A DNA stretch of 64,000 bases, taken from positions 3,140,501 to 3,204,500 of the forward strand of contig NC_004722.1 in NCBI RefSeq assembly GCF_000007825.1, written 5' to 3'. The stretch's first letter is position 1, and each line of letters starts with the position of its first letter. Made by a program: the position numbers and the translations under genes. The DNA is from Bacillus cereus ATCC 14579 (lineage in GTDB: Bacteria; Bacillota; Bacilli; Bacillales; Bacillaceae_G). The notes under the pieces were generated by a model, which ran no database searches, was not told the DNA's origin, and saw only the letters and a list, made by a program, of their open reading frames with translations. Positions 15,513-25,177 of this stretch are shown here, piece by piece.

Positions 15513-15718
15513 ATTATTTCCTCCTCTTTTGTTAATACTGGGATGTGATTAAACTTTATACCTTCATTATAGTAAACGCTTACATTTGTAACAATACATT
15601 TCTGTATGCAATATTGCATATTTATACGTTTTGACAATATTTGACCTCTATTAGCCATTCTTTAATGGTACCATAACGAAGTGAGAGTCTTTAAGGGTTC
15701 TCCTTAATAGGAGTAAAT

Positions 15719-15850
15719 ATGGAAAAAGTTCAATATATTTACAGTAATATAAAATTTAAAAGTTGGTTTAAACAAGTATTAGCTGTAGGAGGAATATTAG
15801 GATTCTGCTACTTGGTGTTATATGGTTTTTGTTTTTTAGTTGATATGTAA
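15719..15850 (+). CDS. Small membrane protein, 43 residues
   Basis: MEKVQYIYSNIKFKSWFKQ is followed by one membrane helix (VLAVGGILGFCYLVLYGFCF) and LVDM. TAGGAG lies before the ATG at 15719, and an intrinsic terminator follows 22 bp after the stop, which supports a real gene. Family not recognised. It is transcribed divergently from the 26-residue peptide gene, with about 200 bp between them. Confidence 0.5.
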   Translation: MEKVQYIYSNIKFKSWFKQVLAVGGILGFCYLVLYGFCFLVDM

Positions 15851-15872
15851 ATATTATACAACGATACTAGTG

Positions 15873-15903
15873 GAGTCTTGCCTACAGAGGTAAGACTCTT
15901 TTA
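15873..15903 (+). terminator. Intrinsic terminator of the 43-residue gene
   Basis: GAGTCTTGCCT / AGGTAAGACTC (one G-U pair) followed by TTTTAT. Confidence 0.75.
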
Positions 15904-16137
15904 TTGTACTTGAGATGAACAAACTACATACAATAGCTTTCAGGTTCTTCAAATTTCTCTGTATGGTTCTTTGTTCCTCTATGTTCTAGACCCACTATTT
16001 CCTATCATTGAATATAAATAAACTTCCGTTTATATTGAAAATACAATTTTATTGATAAAAAATGTCTTTTTACTAGATACATATTAAAAAGAAAAGTATA
16101 AGTTGTATTCCATTTCGGTACAATCTTTTTATCTTTG
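15904..16137. other. Intergenic, nothing recognised
   Basis: AT-rich sequence without a supported gene, repeat or regulatory site. Confidence 0.6.
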
Positions 16138-16177
16138 AAAAGGACTTAAATCTTATTAATAGATTTGAGTCTTTTTT
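16138..16177 (+). terminator. Intrinsic terminator
   Basis: AAAGGACTTAAATCT pairs with AGATTTGAGTCTTTT (one G-U pair) and ends in a T-run. No intact gene precedes it, so it probably belonged to a lost plus-strand gene. Confidence 0.65.
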
Positions 16178-16296
16178 GTATACATCAATCTCTATATAAC
16201 CATATAAATATAATATATTAAAAATAATTTAAATGCAAGAATACTTGTAGAGGAACCGCCAGCACTTCGAAAAAAACAAGCTAAGCCAAAAAATAC

Positions 16297-16324
16297 AATA
16301 AGCTGCCCATATGGACAGCTTATT
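16297..16324. terminator. Inverted repeat / terminator
   Basis: AATAAGCTG / CAGCTTATT arms in the decayed zone. Just upstream, 16253-16287 (CGCCAGCACTTCGAAAAAAA then CAAGCTAAGCC) resembles 2866-2900 (CGCCAGTATTTTGGAAAAAT then CCACGCTAAGC), a recurring motif of unknown origin. Confidence 0.5.
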
Positions 16325-16380
16325 TACACAATTTTCTTTATGGGAAGTACACTTAAGGTCATTTTTAACTTAATAGGAGT

Positions 16381-16530
16381 CTAATATCTCAAGTTTCTTA
16401 GCTAATACCCAGCTATTTAGGCCTAAAGATGCATAAATATTGTAATAAAAATAATTCCCGTTTCTCAATGTTTCCTATAATTCTTTAGTATCTTCATAGA
16501 ACATAGGCCAACCTTGCATTAAGATATTAT
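16381..16530 (-). pseudogene. Unidentified protein remnant
   Basis: In one minus-strand frame: MQGWPMFYEDTKEL, stop, ETLRNGNYFYYNIYASLGLN, SWVLAKKLEIL. The composition looks like true protein with a nonsense codon. I cannot name the family. Confidence 0.3.
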
Positions 16531-16658
16531 ATATATATTTCTTACTACAAATATGGACGGTATTATCCTTGTTGCAGTTTTAATTTTAATCAAGTCTATT
16601 GTAATTACACAGATTGAAATATCTATTCAATTTTAAAAATAGTAAAGGAAATGTATAT

Positions 16659-16695
16659 AAAAAGATTACTTGTCTTAGAAACAAGTGATCTTTTT
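16659..16695. terminator. Intrinsic terminator
   Basis: AAAAAGATTACTTGT / ACAAGTGATCTTTTT arms (one mismatch). No intact gene is adjacent. Confidence 0.6.
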
Positions 16696-17052
16696 ATTAG
16701 ATAAACTGCAACTTGCTAACAGCAGGTAATTGTTATCCTATTCATATGTTCAATAGATATCATAATACATTTTTTAGTTATATAGACGGAATTGTTTCTA
16801 ATAAAATGAGACCAAAAATATTTCAAAAGGTACCATTAATTATTTAATGCTTTAAAAATGCAATTTTGAACCTTTCGAAGCACTAAATTAGGTAGATTTT
16901 AATAAACTTCAAACTTTGTCTGCATCAGGATCTCACAATTGAGTCTGAGTAATTAATGCTGTCAACATAACAAAAGAGTCCTGATTGAAACAAACTCTTT
17001 TATGAGTTTTTACAAGAGTAAACTTTTAAGCACATAATTACATTTCTATTAT

Positions 17053-17754
17053 TTATTTTACCACTTGTACAGATGCTGGTTTCCACCCTTGATTCTCTAC
17101 CCAATCAATATTAACCTTATATTTTTTATTACTTTGTTTATCTCGTACATTACCGTAGGCTTTATTATTACCATTATTTCCAATAAAATCGAAAATCAAT
17201 TGGCTCTCTGGAACATCAACAGCATAAGAGATTGCTTTTTTCATCTCACTCCAATCTACTGTTCCTTCTTTAAATTTCATATCAGGTTTTGCTCCTTGCT
17301 CTGTACCAATTGGCTTCCATGAAGGATTAGTTTGAGGATCCTTTTCTTGAGATACCGTTTTTTCTTCCTCTTTATTTTCAGTTCCGTTCGTTTTTACCGA
17401 TTTTTCTACTTTTTGTTTCCCTTCTAACTGTGCTGCTTCTTTATCTTCGCTTTTCTTTTCTTCTATCTTTGCTATTTCTTTATCTTTAGTTTTCTTCTCT
17501 TCTAACTTTGTTGCTTCTTTATCTTCAGTTTTCTTCTCTTCTATCTTTGCTGTTTCTTTATCTTCAGTTTTCTTCTCTTCTATCTTTGTTACTTTCTTTT
17601 CTTGAGCAATTGCTTTCGTTGATGTATTAGAAGGGGTAAACAATTGGTATGTCACTATACCAACTGTCACTAATACCAAAGTAAATGCAATATTAAAAAT
17701 TGCCTTTTGACGACGATTCTGTTGTTTTTCTTGAAATCTGCTTACTTGTCCCAT
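17053..17754 (-). CDS. yrrS: YrrS-like (DUF1510) membrane-anchored protein with charged repeats
   Basis: 233 residues. A short cytoplasmic tail (QVSRFQEKQQNRRQK) leads to one membrane helix at about 18-40. A Lys/Glu-rich linker follows with at least four 13-residue repeats (KIEEKKTEDKETA, KIEEKKTEDKEAT, KLEEKKTKDKEIA, KIEEKKSEDKEAA), then a folded C-terminal domain of about 95 residues (NPSWKPIGTEQGAKPDMKF, GTVDWSEMKKAISYA, YKVNIDWVENQGWKPASVQ). That domain is typical of YrrS. In bacilli yrrS usually stands beside greA and a penicillin-binding protein gene; neither is here. The linker is longer than expected. Confidence 0.8.
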   Translation of the reverse strand: MGQVSRFQEKQQNRRQKAIFNIAFTLVLVTVGIVTYQLFTPSNTSTKAIAQEKKVTKIEEKKTEDKETAKIEEKKTEDKEATKLEEKKTKDKEIAKIEEKKSEDKEAAQLEGKQKVEKSVKTNGTENKEEEKTVSQEKDPQTNPSWKPIGTEQGAKPDMKFKEGTVDWSEMKKAISYAVDVPESQLIFDFIGNNGNNKAYGNVRDKQSNKKYKVNIDWVENQGWKPASVQVVK

Positions 17755-17991
17755 TCTTCAAACCTCCGTGTTTACTTTCTCCTCTACTCTTTATGTATTA
17801 TCCCTAAAATTCTTAATATTTTTATTAAACAATAGAAATAAACTACACTTTCCATACAGGATTTCATATCATAATAAAATTTGTGTTTTTTCAAGTATCT
17901 GACATATGTTATTCAAAATAGTTTAATACATTAAAAATTGATAAGCTTCTGCACTTAAGAAACCTTCAATTTTATTCAAAGGTGATTCCAA

Positions 17992-18441
17992 TTACGTCCA
18001 CATTAGATCTCCTGTAGAAAGCTTTTTAACAATTAAACCTCTTCTTCCCTTATTAATAATTTTAAAATTAAATTTCCCTCTATAGTATAATAAAGATGTT
18101 TCGTTTTCTAATGGGGTATGTCGTAAAATCAAAAGAGATTTTATCTCTTTTACCTTCTTTTCAGAGTAAAGTTCACCACTAGGAAATTCTATTATTCCTA
18201 ATGTAATCTTTAATTCGCTCTCATCAAAAGCCCACTCTTTATTAAGTTCTCTTATCTTTTGTATAAAGCTTCTTTTAGTTTGTCCTATATAGAGCAATGT
18301 TACATTCTTAGCATATACTCTAGAGATTGCAAATATCCCCTTCTTAGAAGCTTCTTCCCTATTATAAAAGTCATTTATACTATACATGCCATACCACTTA
18401 ATATGTACTGTTTCTATGAATCTCACCTCGTTTTTAGACAA
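17992..18441 (-). CDS. GIY-YIG-like domain protein
   Basis: About 149 residues. The segment KGIFAISRV, then LLYIGQTKRSFIQKIRELN, has the G-I-F and Y-I-G strands plus the following Arg/Lys helix of GIY-YIG nucleases. A later LLILRHTPLENE could carry the metal-binding Glu. The protein is small and has no other domain. The listed start is a TTG without a good ribosome binding site. GAGGTGA lies a few codons inside, so the true start is uncertain and may be an unusual codon further in. Solo gene. A homing-type, restriction-type or repair nuclease are all possible; activity is unproven. Confidence 0.55.
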   Translation of the reverse strand: MSKNEVRFIETVHIKWYGMYSINDFYNREEASKKGIFAISRVYAKNVTLLYIGQTKRSFIQKIRELNKEWAFDESELKITLGIIEFPSGELYSEKKVKEIKSLLILRHTPLENETSLLYYRGKFNFKIINKGRRGLIVKKLSTGDLMWT

Positions 18442-18871
18442 TATTATAATTTCTGAATGTTCAAATTATTATGGGTACATATGCTTGATTACTTGAATTA
18501 TAAATTGTGCTTTTCAATAATACATTTTATTATTACTAATTTCAATAATGAAGAAAAAATACAATATTATAGTTTAATTACAAAGCTGTATAAAAACAAA
18601 GTGATGTCGTGCCACATATTTTCTTTTTTTACAATATCAAACTATCGTGAACAAAATTTTAAAATTTATGGAATAAAAATATAATGTGTATGTACATACA
18701 CATTATATGAATTGAAGAAAAAGAGTAGAAATTTAATCTCTCTACGCTGTTAAAATTATTCAACTCCAAAAAAACTGTACATCTTCTAGAGATACTAATT
18801 TTCTAGTTTTGATGTTTTTATAGTGCTTGAGCGTGATATTATTCAAGCTTTTTCATTGAGAATGCATAAAT
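18442..18871. other. Intergenic, nothing firm
   Basis: A 75-codon plus-strand frame at 18457 lacks a ribosome binding site and is very AT-rich; I do not accept it. No other feature seen. Confidence 0.5.
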
Positions 18872-18873
18872 AC

Positions 18874-18920
18874 AAACAAAACCAGTAATACATCTTTTCT
18901 GTACCGTACTGGTTTTGTTT
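18874..18920 (-). terminator. Intrinsic terminator of the 695-residue serine hydrolase
   Basis: AAACAAAACCAGTA / TACTGGTTTTGTTT arms just after the stop codon at 18941. Confidence 0.7.
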
Positions 18921-18940
18921 AAGATCATCTTAAATTATAG

Positions 18941-21025
18941 CTAGTTCACCGAGATTGCAAATTCCGATTTCGGTGCCCCAGCGAATACGATTGTTCCGTT
19001 CTTCGGAAGTTCCACCTTGTTATTGCCACTCACAATGGTGAAGTTGACGCAAACTCCCTTCTCATCATACACCGCAAATGAACCATTTGATGGCAGCGTC
19101 ACGGTCATCCTTTTGTCTGTTGCCGCTTGTGGAATTGTAAACCATTTCGCATGTCCATTTGCTCCCAGCGTAACTTTGGATGATTGGCCTACATCAATTG
19201 GTTTTACATTAGATTCACTTACGTATAACAATCCAGCCATCTCGATATATTCATTGCCGCCTTCTGTATAGAAGTGTGTTTCCGTCGTATCACGACCATT
19301 CATCACGGGTACTTGGATCTGATGCACCGCGGTGTTCGGACCTGTAATTTTTCTGCCATCCCAATAGCCTGCTGGGCCTTCCTTGCGAGTAATTTGAGTA
19401 CTAAGATGTTTCGACTGAACAAGATATTGAATAGAACTAAATTTCTCGTTTACACGATAAAACTTGACACCTTCCCTCTTTGCCCATGCAGCAGCGGTTT
19501 TCTTCGAAAGCACGTTGTCTTCTAGTTTCTCAGCTAAATAGTGGGTCATCACACTTTGCCCTAAACCTGGATAAGATTTATATGCGCTCTCCTTCAAATA
19601 AGTTCTTCCATTCTTCTCGGTTACGAAGTTGAGCTTGGAAGTACCCCCCTCATTAATAAAGCTTCCATCAGCAGTATATACATATTTTTCTTCTGGATTA
19701 GATGGTAAGAATAGTTCACCGTTCTTCGTAATTTCAATTTTGAAATGAGTTTCGCTATTGCCATAAAATCCTGCTTTCTTTGCTACGCCTTGAGGCATTT
19801 TGACTTTGACCGGCTTACCAAAGGATTTGTTCGGCTTGATTTCCTTAATAGTACCTTTTTCTTTAAGCGTAGCGAGCAGCAATTCAGTTGCCATTAGCTG
19901 ATTTGTAGAGCTCCGTCCACCAGATGTCAATACAGCCGCTGCTATTTTCTGTTCCGGAAGCACGACTAATATAGCATGTTGCAATGCCGTATCGCCGCCC
20001 TTAGCCAAAGCTTTGATCCCATATTCACTGAATGGGTATAGTTTCACACTATCCCAGCCAAGACCATAGTTAAAAATATTCTCGCCAGCCCCCGGCCACA
20101 TTCCTTTTTTATATTCCTCTTGCTCCATTGCCTTAACTACCTTATCAGAGAGGATTCCTTTTCCCTGTCCCATAAATAGTTGTGAGAATCGCACCATATC
20201 TTCTGCCGTGGAAGATATGCCTCCCGTACCAATAACATTCACCGATTCAATTGGAAGTTGCCCTTGGTACGCCGAGTAATATAGTCCAGCCCGATTTTCA
20301 TCCCTCCATTTGTCCTGTGGCGTTTTCGTATGATTCATTTTTAAAGGCCCTGTAAAGTTTTGATGTAGAAATTCAGTAAAGCTCATACCACTAACTCTTT
20401 CCACCAAAATTTCGGCCAGCGTAAAACCATCGTTACAGTATACTGAGAAAGCACCAGGGTCCGCCTTCAAGTTTTGATTTGACAATTGCTGTAACAAGGT
20501 ATCATGGGCATAGGTATCATTATCGTTAAATAAAAATGCATTACCTAACGTAGAACCTTGCAATCCAGAGGAGTGATTCAATAACATACGCGGTGTTATA
20601 CGTTTGTATCGACCGTCCTTCATCTTAAAATCAGGAACATAGCGGACAACAGGAGCATCCAAATCGACTTTTCCTTCATCGACCAATTTCATTACAGCCG
20701 CTGTTGCATACATTTTACTAACTGAACCAATCCCGTATAAAGTATCTTTGGTTAGCGGCTTTTCCCCTTCCATATCGTTCTTGCCAGCCTGACCAGACAA
20801 AATAAGTTTTCCATTATCAATTAGTGCATACTGCACGCTAGCTGCCCCATGGGACTTCGTAAGTAGCTCCGCTTTCTCTGCTGCACTCTTCTTCAGTTCC
20901 TGACTAGCTACTTCTTCACCAGTTACAACAGTAGTCTTACTTTCAGAAAATGCTTTCGCTCCTGTTGGTAGAATCATAGTTACCGCTAATGCAGTGGCTA
21001 ACACACCAGTTAGCTTATTTTTCAT
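18941..21025 (-). CDS. Secreted serine hydrolase of the beta-lactamase/PBP4* family, two-domain
   Basis: 694 residues. A signal peptide (KLTGVLATALAVTMILPTG, cut near AKA) is followed by a class C-type serine hydrolase domain: catalytic SVSK at 101-104, YCN at 196-198 and a KGGD box near 345 in place of KTG or HxG. The last 280 residues form an extra beta-rich region (CHFKIEITKNGELFLPSN-like repeats of strands) that may bind wall or substrate. AAGGAGGT precedes; I use the ATG at 21025 rather than the GTG at 21028. Family members are D-amino-acid peptidases, esterases or wall hydrolases. The next gene upstream, 90 bp away on the same strand, encodes another one, so the two may be co-transcribed. 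Confidence 0.82.
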   Translation of the reverse strand: MKNKLTGVLATALAVTMILPTGAKAFSESKTTVVTGEEVASQELKKSAAEKAELLTKSHGAASVQYALIDNGKLILSGQAGKNDMEGEKPLTKDTLYGIGSVSKMYATAAVMKLVDEGKVDLDAPVVRYVPDFKMKDGRYKRITPRMLLNHSSGLQGSTLGNAFLFNDNDTYAHDTLLQQLSNQNLKADPGAFSVYCNDGFTLAEILVERVSGMSFTEFLHQNFTGPLKMNHTKTPQDKWRDENRAGLYYSAYQGQLPIESVNVIGTGGISSTAEDMVRFSQLFMGQGKGILSDKVVKAMEQEEYKKGMWPGAGENIFNYGLGWDSVKLYPFSEYGIKALAKGGDTALQHAILVVLPEQKIAAAVLTSGGRSSTNQLMATELLLATLKEKGTIKEIKPNKSFGKPVKVKMPQGVAKKAGFYGNSETHFKIEITKNGELFLPSNPEEKYVYTADGSFINEGGTSKLNFVTEKNGRTYLKESAYKSYPGLGQSVMTHYLAEKLEDNVLSKKTAAAWAKREGVKFYRVNEKFSSIQYLVQSKHLSTQITRKEGPAGYWDGRKITGPNTAVHQIQVPVMNGRDTTETHFYTEGGNEYIEMAGLLYVSESNVKPIDVGQSSKVTLGANGHAKWFTIPQAATDKRMTVTLPSNGSFAVYDEKGVCVNFTIVSGNNKVELPKNGTIVFAGAPKSEFAISVN

Positions 21026-21118
21026 CACGGAATTACCTCCTTAAATAATTGATCGTTTTCATCATTCCTTTGTGTAACTATGAAACTATGATAAATTTTA
21101 CCCGTTTTTACTTTTAGA

Positions 21119-22285
21119 CTACTTGCTAAATTCAGCAAGTAAAATATTTTTAAAAGGATCAGGAGTATCAGCTTTAAGGCTGTTCAAATTGACTGCCAAT
21201 GTATGCTTGCCTCCAAGTGTGCCTCCAGCAAAAGTTAAAAAGCCAGGAATGGTTCCTCCATGCCACCATATCGATACACCGTTTGAAAGCTTCATTTTGA
21301 AAATTCCAAGCCCGGAATCGCCAAGTTCATCTGTTCCTGTAGGGACTGTTGTAAGCATTTGCTTTAGTTGCTGTTCTTTCAATAATTTGCCCCCAAGTAA
21401 ATAAGAAAAGAATTTGTTTAAATCATCAGCTGTAGAAATCATATCTCCGGCTGAGCTCCCCATACTTGGGTTATAATAAGTAACATCTTTCGGCTCACTT
21501 GCTCCGTCTAATTGGATATATCCACGGGCATGCTTGGTTCCTGGAATGACGCTTGAATTTCCAGGTAAGAATGTATTCGCTAATTCAAGTGGTTCAATAA
21601 TTCGATTTTCAATCTCTTCCGCATAGCTGTTCCCAGTTACTTTTTCAATAAGAATTCCTAGTAATACATATCCTGTATTTGAATACGACCAGCTCTTTCC
21701 TGGAGCAAAATCTGGAGGCATGGATATTCCCATCTTTACTAATCCTTCAGCAGTATAAGATTTTTTTGTATCCATCATATTAAAATCCTTTGACCTTGTG
21801 TAATTAGCGATACCACTTGTGTGGTTCAATAATTGGCGGATAGTAATCTGTTTATCATCATATCCATTTCCTTGAATGACACCAGGTATCCATTTTTCAA
21901 TAGAATCGTCTAGATTTAAGCGGTTTTCTCCTGCTAATTGAAGTATAACTGTTGCAGTGAACGTCTTTGTCACGCTGCCAATTCGAAAACGAAAATCTCT
22001 TTTCATTGGTTTCTTAGTACTCAGATCAGCTACACCAGCCGCATAACTCCATGTTTTTCCACTCTCAGAAGTTTTAGCAAGTATCCCTGGATATCCTAGT
22101 TTCAATGTATCCCGCATTGCCTCTTTGACGGAATTATGATCTCTTTGGGTGCTTGTTTGTAACGAACTAGATACATTTTGAATGGACTCCGCTTTTACAC
22201 TTGAGGTTGGAGTTGTATAAAACAGGGAACCTCCAGTTATTAAAAGGGCTAAACCTGTACATGTAATTTGGCGATGCTTTTTCAT
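21119..22285 (-). CDS. Secreted serine hydrolase, alkaline D-peptidase / D,D-carboxypeptidase type
   Basis: 388 residues with a signal peptide (hydrophobic 10-28). Catalytic SVTK is at 104-107, YSN at 201-203 and HGG at 342-344, the complete triad of motifs of R61-type D,D-peptidases. The closest kind I know is the D-stereospecific alkaline peptidase (Adp) of B. cereus, which cuts peptides with D-Phe. AGGGGAGAGG lies before the ATG at 22285; a TTG one codon earlier is less likely. A truncated relative is at 137-411. It is likely transcribed with the larger hydrolase downstream. Substrate preference is inferred. Confidence 0.85.
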   Translation of the reverse strand: MKKHRQITCTGLALLITGGSLFYTTPTSSVKAESIQNVSSSLQTSTQRDHNSVKEAMRDTLKLGYPGILAKTSESGKTWSYAAGVADLSTKKPMKRDFRFRIGSVTKTFTATVILQLAGENRLNLDDSIEKWIPGVIQGNGYDDKQITIRQLLNHTSGIANYTRSKDFNMMDTKKSYTAEGLVKMGISMPPDFAPGKSWSYSNTGYVLLGILIEKVTGNSYAEEIENRIIEPLELANTFLPGNSSVIPGTKHARGYIQLDGASEPKDVTYYNPSMGSSAGDMISTADDLNKFFSYLLGGKLLKEQQLKQMLTTVPTGTDELGDSGLGIFKMKLSNGVSIWWHGGTIPGFLTFAGGTLGGKHTLAVNLNSLKADTPDPFKNILLAEFSK

Positions 22286-23100
22286 CAAAATATTCCTCTC
22301 CCCTATTCATATTGTATAAATGGTTATTTGCTGTTTGGAACTAATCACACAGCTTTCTTCTTACCCCACTGCAAAAGGACGATATTGAATCTGTAATGTC
22401 TCTTTTCCTCCAAACAAGTCTTATTAATTGATTTGTTTTTTATAGAAATATATAGTATTTTTCTCCTCTCACTCTTCTTTACATTTTCATCTTACACAAG
22501 GAAAATCTCTTTTTTCTTACCTCTTCCTTACAAATTCCTTACGTTCAAAATTACTTTTATAATTAATTATTTTTTATTTTAATAACATTTAGTTGTATTA
22601 ATTTGATAGGAATTTGACTTCACATAAAAGTTTATTTATTTCAAAAAATGAATTTAAATACAAATTAACTATTTAATATTCAACACCTCACCTATACATG
22701 TCCTAACATAAGTTCCTATCATCTATATGTATTATTTATTACAACAGCTTCACGCTAAAAATAAGATATTTCAAAAAAGAGAAATATAGGTATCTCAACA
22801 AGAGATTACCAATATAAACAATGTGAAAATGTAAGAACCCCTGTATTACTGCTGATTTCCCTCTAACTAATACAGTTTCAAACATTGGACACAAATACTA
22901 CATGTAATGTTGAATTTATTACCTATTCAAAATTCTGTTAGTTCATTTTTTCTTAAAATACAAAAATATTTAACTTATAAATATACAAGCTATAATAGGG
23001 ACGTCTAGGGATAACCTATTAGCACCTTAGAAAATATCAACTTTCTAAAATTGGACAAGATGAAAAAATCACTCAAAGAAAGGTGTGTAATCAAAAAGAA
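22286..23100. other. Intergenic, nothing recognised
   Basis: More than 800 bp of AT-rich sequence without a supported gene. It presumably holds the promoter of the serine hydrolases. No repeat family seen. Confidence 0.5.
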
Positions 23101-23104
23101 AATT

Positions 23105-23250
23105 CATTAAAAATTCTTTAGCAGCAAAAGACATCGCATTAGCTATGCCTTAGCAATGTCTACAATGTTGACGAGGTTATTGAAGCGATGTAAAGGGATG
23201 GAAGACAGATGTCTTGCGAATTAAAAGCAATAGTTTTAGAGGAATTCTGG
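23105..23250 (+). pseudogene. Possible relic of L-serine dehydratase alpha subunit
   Basis: One frame reads DEVIEAM, stop, RDGRQMSCELK, which resembles the late segment of SdaAA (DEVIDAM, then GxxMPxELRETA). The rest is frame-shifted. A serine/threonine-type permease follows 200 bp on, a common partner of serine dehydratase, which lends support. Similarity is short, so this is tentative. Confidence 0.3.
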
Positions 23251-23449
23251 ACATACTTACAATTTTTTAATCCTTATTCACTTAAATACACCCATCTACA
23301 ATCAACAGATTTTGAAAGCGTTAACAAACATTAAATTTTAGATTCAATTAGAGAAGAACACACGATTTGAGGAACTTGTAGGAGATTCATTTTCCAGAAC
23401 GACTTATATTCCTAAGACTTAAGAATAGGATACAAGGAGGATTTATTAT

Positions 23450-24769
23450 ATGAATGGGAATACTGCTAAAAAAATAGAATTGCAATCTGAAAATACTGTG
23501 ATTACAAACGAGAAATATTTGGATCCTAAAAAGTGGCATAAGCAAGATACTACGTGGGCATTGAGCCTTTTTGGGACAGCAATTGGAGCAGGAGTACTCT
23601 TTTTACCAATTAATGCAGGTTCAGGTGGTTTATTATCATTATTACTCATTACATTACTTGCCTATCCAGTTATGTATTACTCACATAGGGCGCTTGCTAA
23701 AATGATATATGCTTCCAATTCTGCCGATGAGGGAATTACGGGGACAATAAGAGAGTATTTCGGAAATACAGCGAGTATTATTTTTAACATCGTATACTTC
23801 GTCTCAATTTATACAATTGTCTTGATGTATTCAGTTGCACTTACAAATACTGCAAGTAGTTTTATTGTGAATCAATTACATATGAAAGAGCCCTCAAGAG
23901 CCATTTTATCGCTTGTCTTAGTACTGGGTCTTATCGCTATACTAAATTTTGGTCAAGATATCACTGTAAAAATTATGAGCTTGCTAGTATACCCTTTCAT
24001 AGCTTCTCTACTATTTATCGCAATATCCCTAATTCCTCAGTGGAACACATCAATGCTTAGTTTTTCAGATGTCTCTACTGCTTCAACCGGAACAGGATAT
24101 TTGGGAACGATATGGATGATACTACCTATCATAGTGTTTTCATTTAACCATTCTCCAATGATTTCGTCTTTTGTGATAAAACAAAGATCTACGTATGGGA
24201 TAGAAGCAACTGATGCTAAATGTGCTCAAATACAAAAGATTTGTTATATCATGACGTTCGTTGTTGTTATGTTCTTCGTTTGGAGCAGCGCACTGAGTTT
24301 GACTCCAGATGATTTAAAAGTGGCAAAAGAGCAGAACTTATCAATCCTATCCTATCTCGCTAATGAACTTAATTCGCCAGTAATTACGATTGCAGCTCCT
24401 ATTATTGCTTTTATGGCTATAACAAAGTCTTTCCTTGGTCATTATATAGGATCATATGAAGTAATGCGTGATATGATTATCAAATTTGGTAAAACACGTG
24501 GAAAAGATATAGAAGAAAAAACAGTTAAGACAGTAATTCTTACTTTTGTCGTATTAACATGCTGGTATGTTGCTTATGCAAATCCAAGTATTCTTGGGCT
24601 CATTGACGCTCTAAGCGGTCCATTAGTTGCTGCTATCTTATGTCTATTACCAATGTATGCGATCCGTAAAGTACCGGTATTAGCTAAATATAGAGGTAAA
24701 ATGAGCAATGTATTTGTTATTATTGTAGGAGTACTTACAATCTTAGCAAGTATTAAATCTTTATTCTAA
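23450..24769 (+). CDS. HAAAP-family amino acid permease (serine/threonine type, SdaC/TdcC-like)
   Basis: 439 residues and eleven predicted membrane helices from about residue 32 on. The first helix carries SLFGTAIGAGVLFLPINAG, the conserved substrate and proton region of the hydroxy/aromatic amino acid permease family. ILPIIVFSFNHSPMIS in the middle is typical of SdaC and TdcC serine/threonine symporters. ACAAGGAGG stands 10 bases before the ATG. Solo gene with a bidirectional terminator downstream. A decayed serine dehydratase may lie upstream, which suggests serine uptake. Confidence 0.82.
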   Translation: MNGNTAKKIELQSENTVITNEKYLDPKKWHKQDTTWALSLFGTAIGAGVLFLPINAGSGGLLSLLLITLLAYPVMYYSHRALAKMIYASNSADEGITGTIREYFGNTASIIFNIVYFVSIYTIVLMYSVALTNTASSFIVNQLHMKEPSRAILSLVLVLGLIAILNFGQDITVKIMSLLVYPFIASLLFIAISLIPQWNTSMLSFSDVSTASTGTGYLGTIWMILPIIVFSFNHSPMISSFVIKQRSTYGIEATDAKCAQIQKICYIMTFVVVMFFVWSSALSLTPDDLKVAKEQNLSILSYLANELNSPVITIAAPIIAFMAITKSFLGHYIGSYEVMRDMIIKFGKTRGKDIEEKTVKTVILTFVVLTCWYVAYANPSILGLIDALSGPLVAAILCLLPMYAIRKVPVLAKYRGKMSNVFVIIVGVLTILASIKSLF

Positions 24770-24973
24770 CTTACTAGTTGATTATCGTTATTACAAATCA
24801 GAATAACAAATTATCAAAACGAAAAGAAGTTGACGAACGATGTATATAAATATAAAAAAATCTATGTATATTTAAAATTTAATTTATGGTTGTCTATATT
24901 AATATACTAGGATTAACCAGGAAGCATCCAACAAATTATTATTAATCACTACATTTTCTTTCATAGTATGTCA

Positions 24974-25013
24974 ACGTATAAAAAGACACTTTCTATAGTG
25001 TCTTTTTATACGT
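24974..25013. terminator. Intrinsic terminator, bidirectional
   Basis: Perfect 17-bp arms ACGTATAAAAAGACACT / AGTGTCTTTTTATACGT between the permease and the convergent LysR gene. Confidence 0.85.
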
Positions 25014-25177
25014 TATAAGATGAATACACTAACTACATACTTATAATTGGAGAGCTTTTGTGAATATCTTCTATGAGTTGGTCCTTTTCTTTCCCCGTTC
25101 ATTTCTTCTTTTGAAAAGGTACCCCTATATGGACTAAATATCATAAAATGTTAATTTTCTTTTGCTTGCCTATATAT

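Noticed and set aside
18457..18684. 75-codon plus-strand frame
   Set aside because: No ribosome site, extreme AT content and no recognisable motif.
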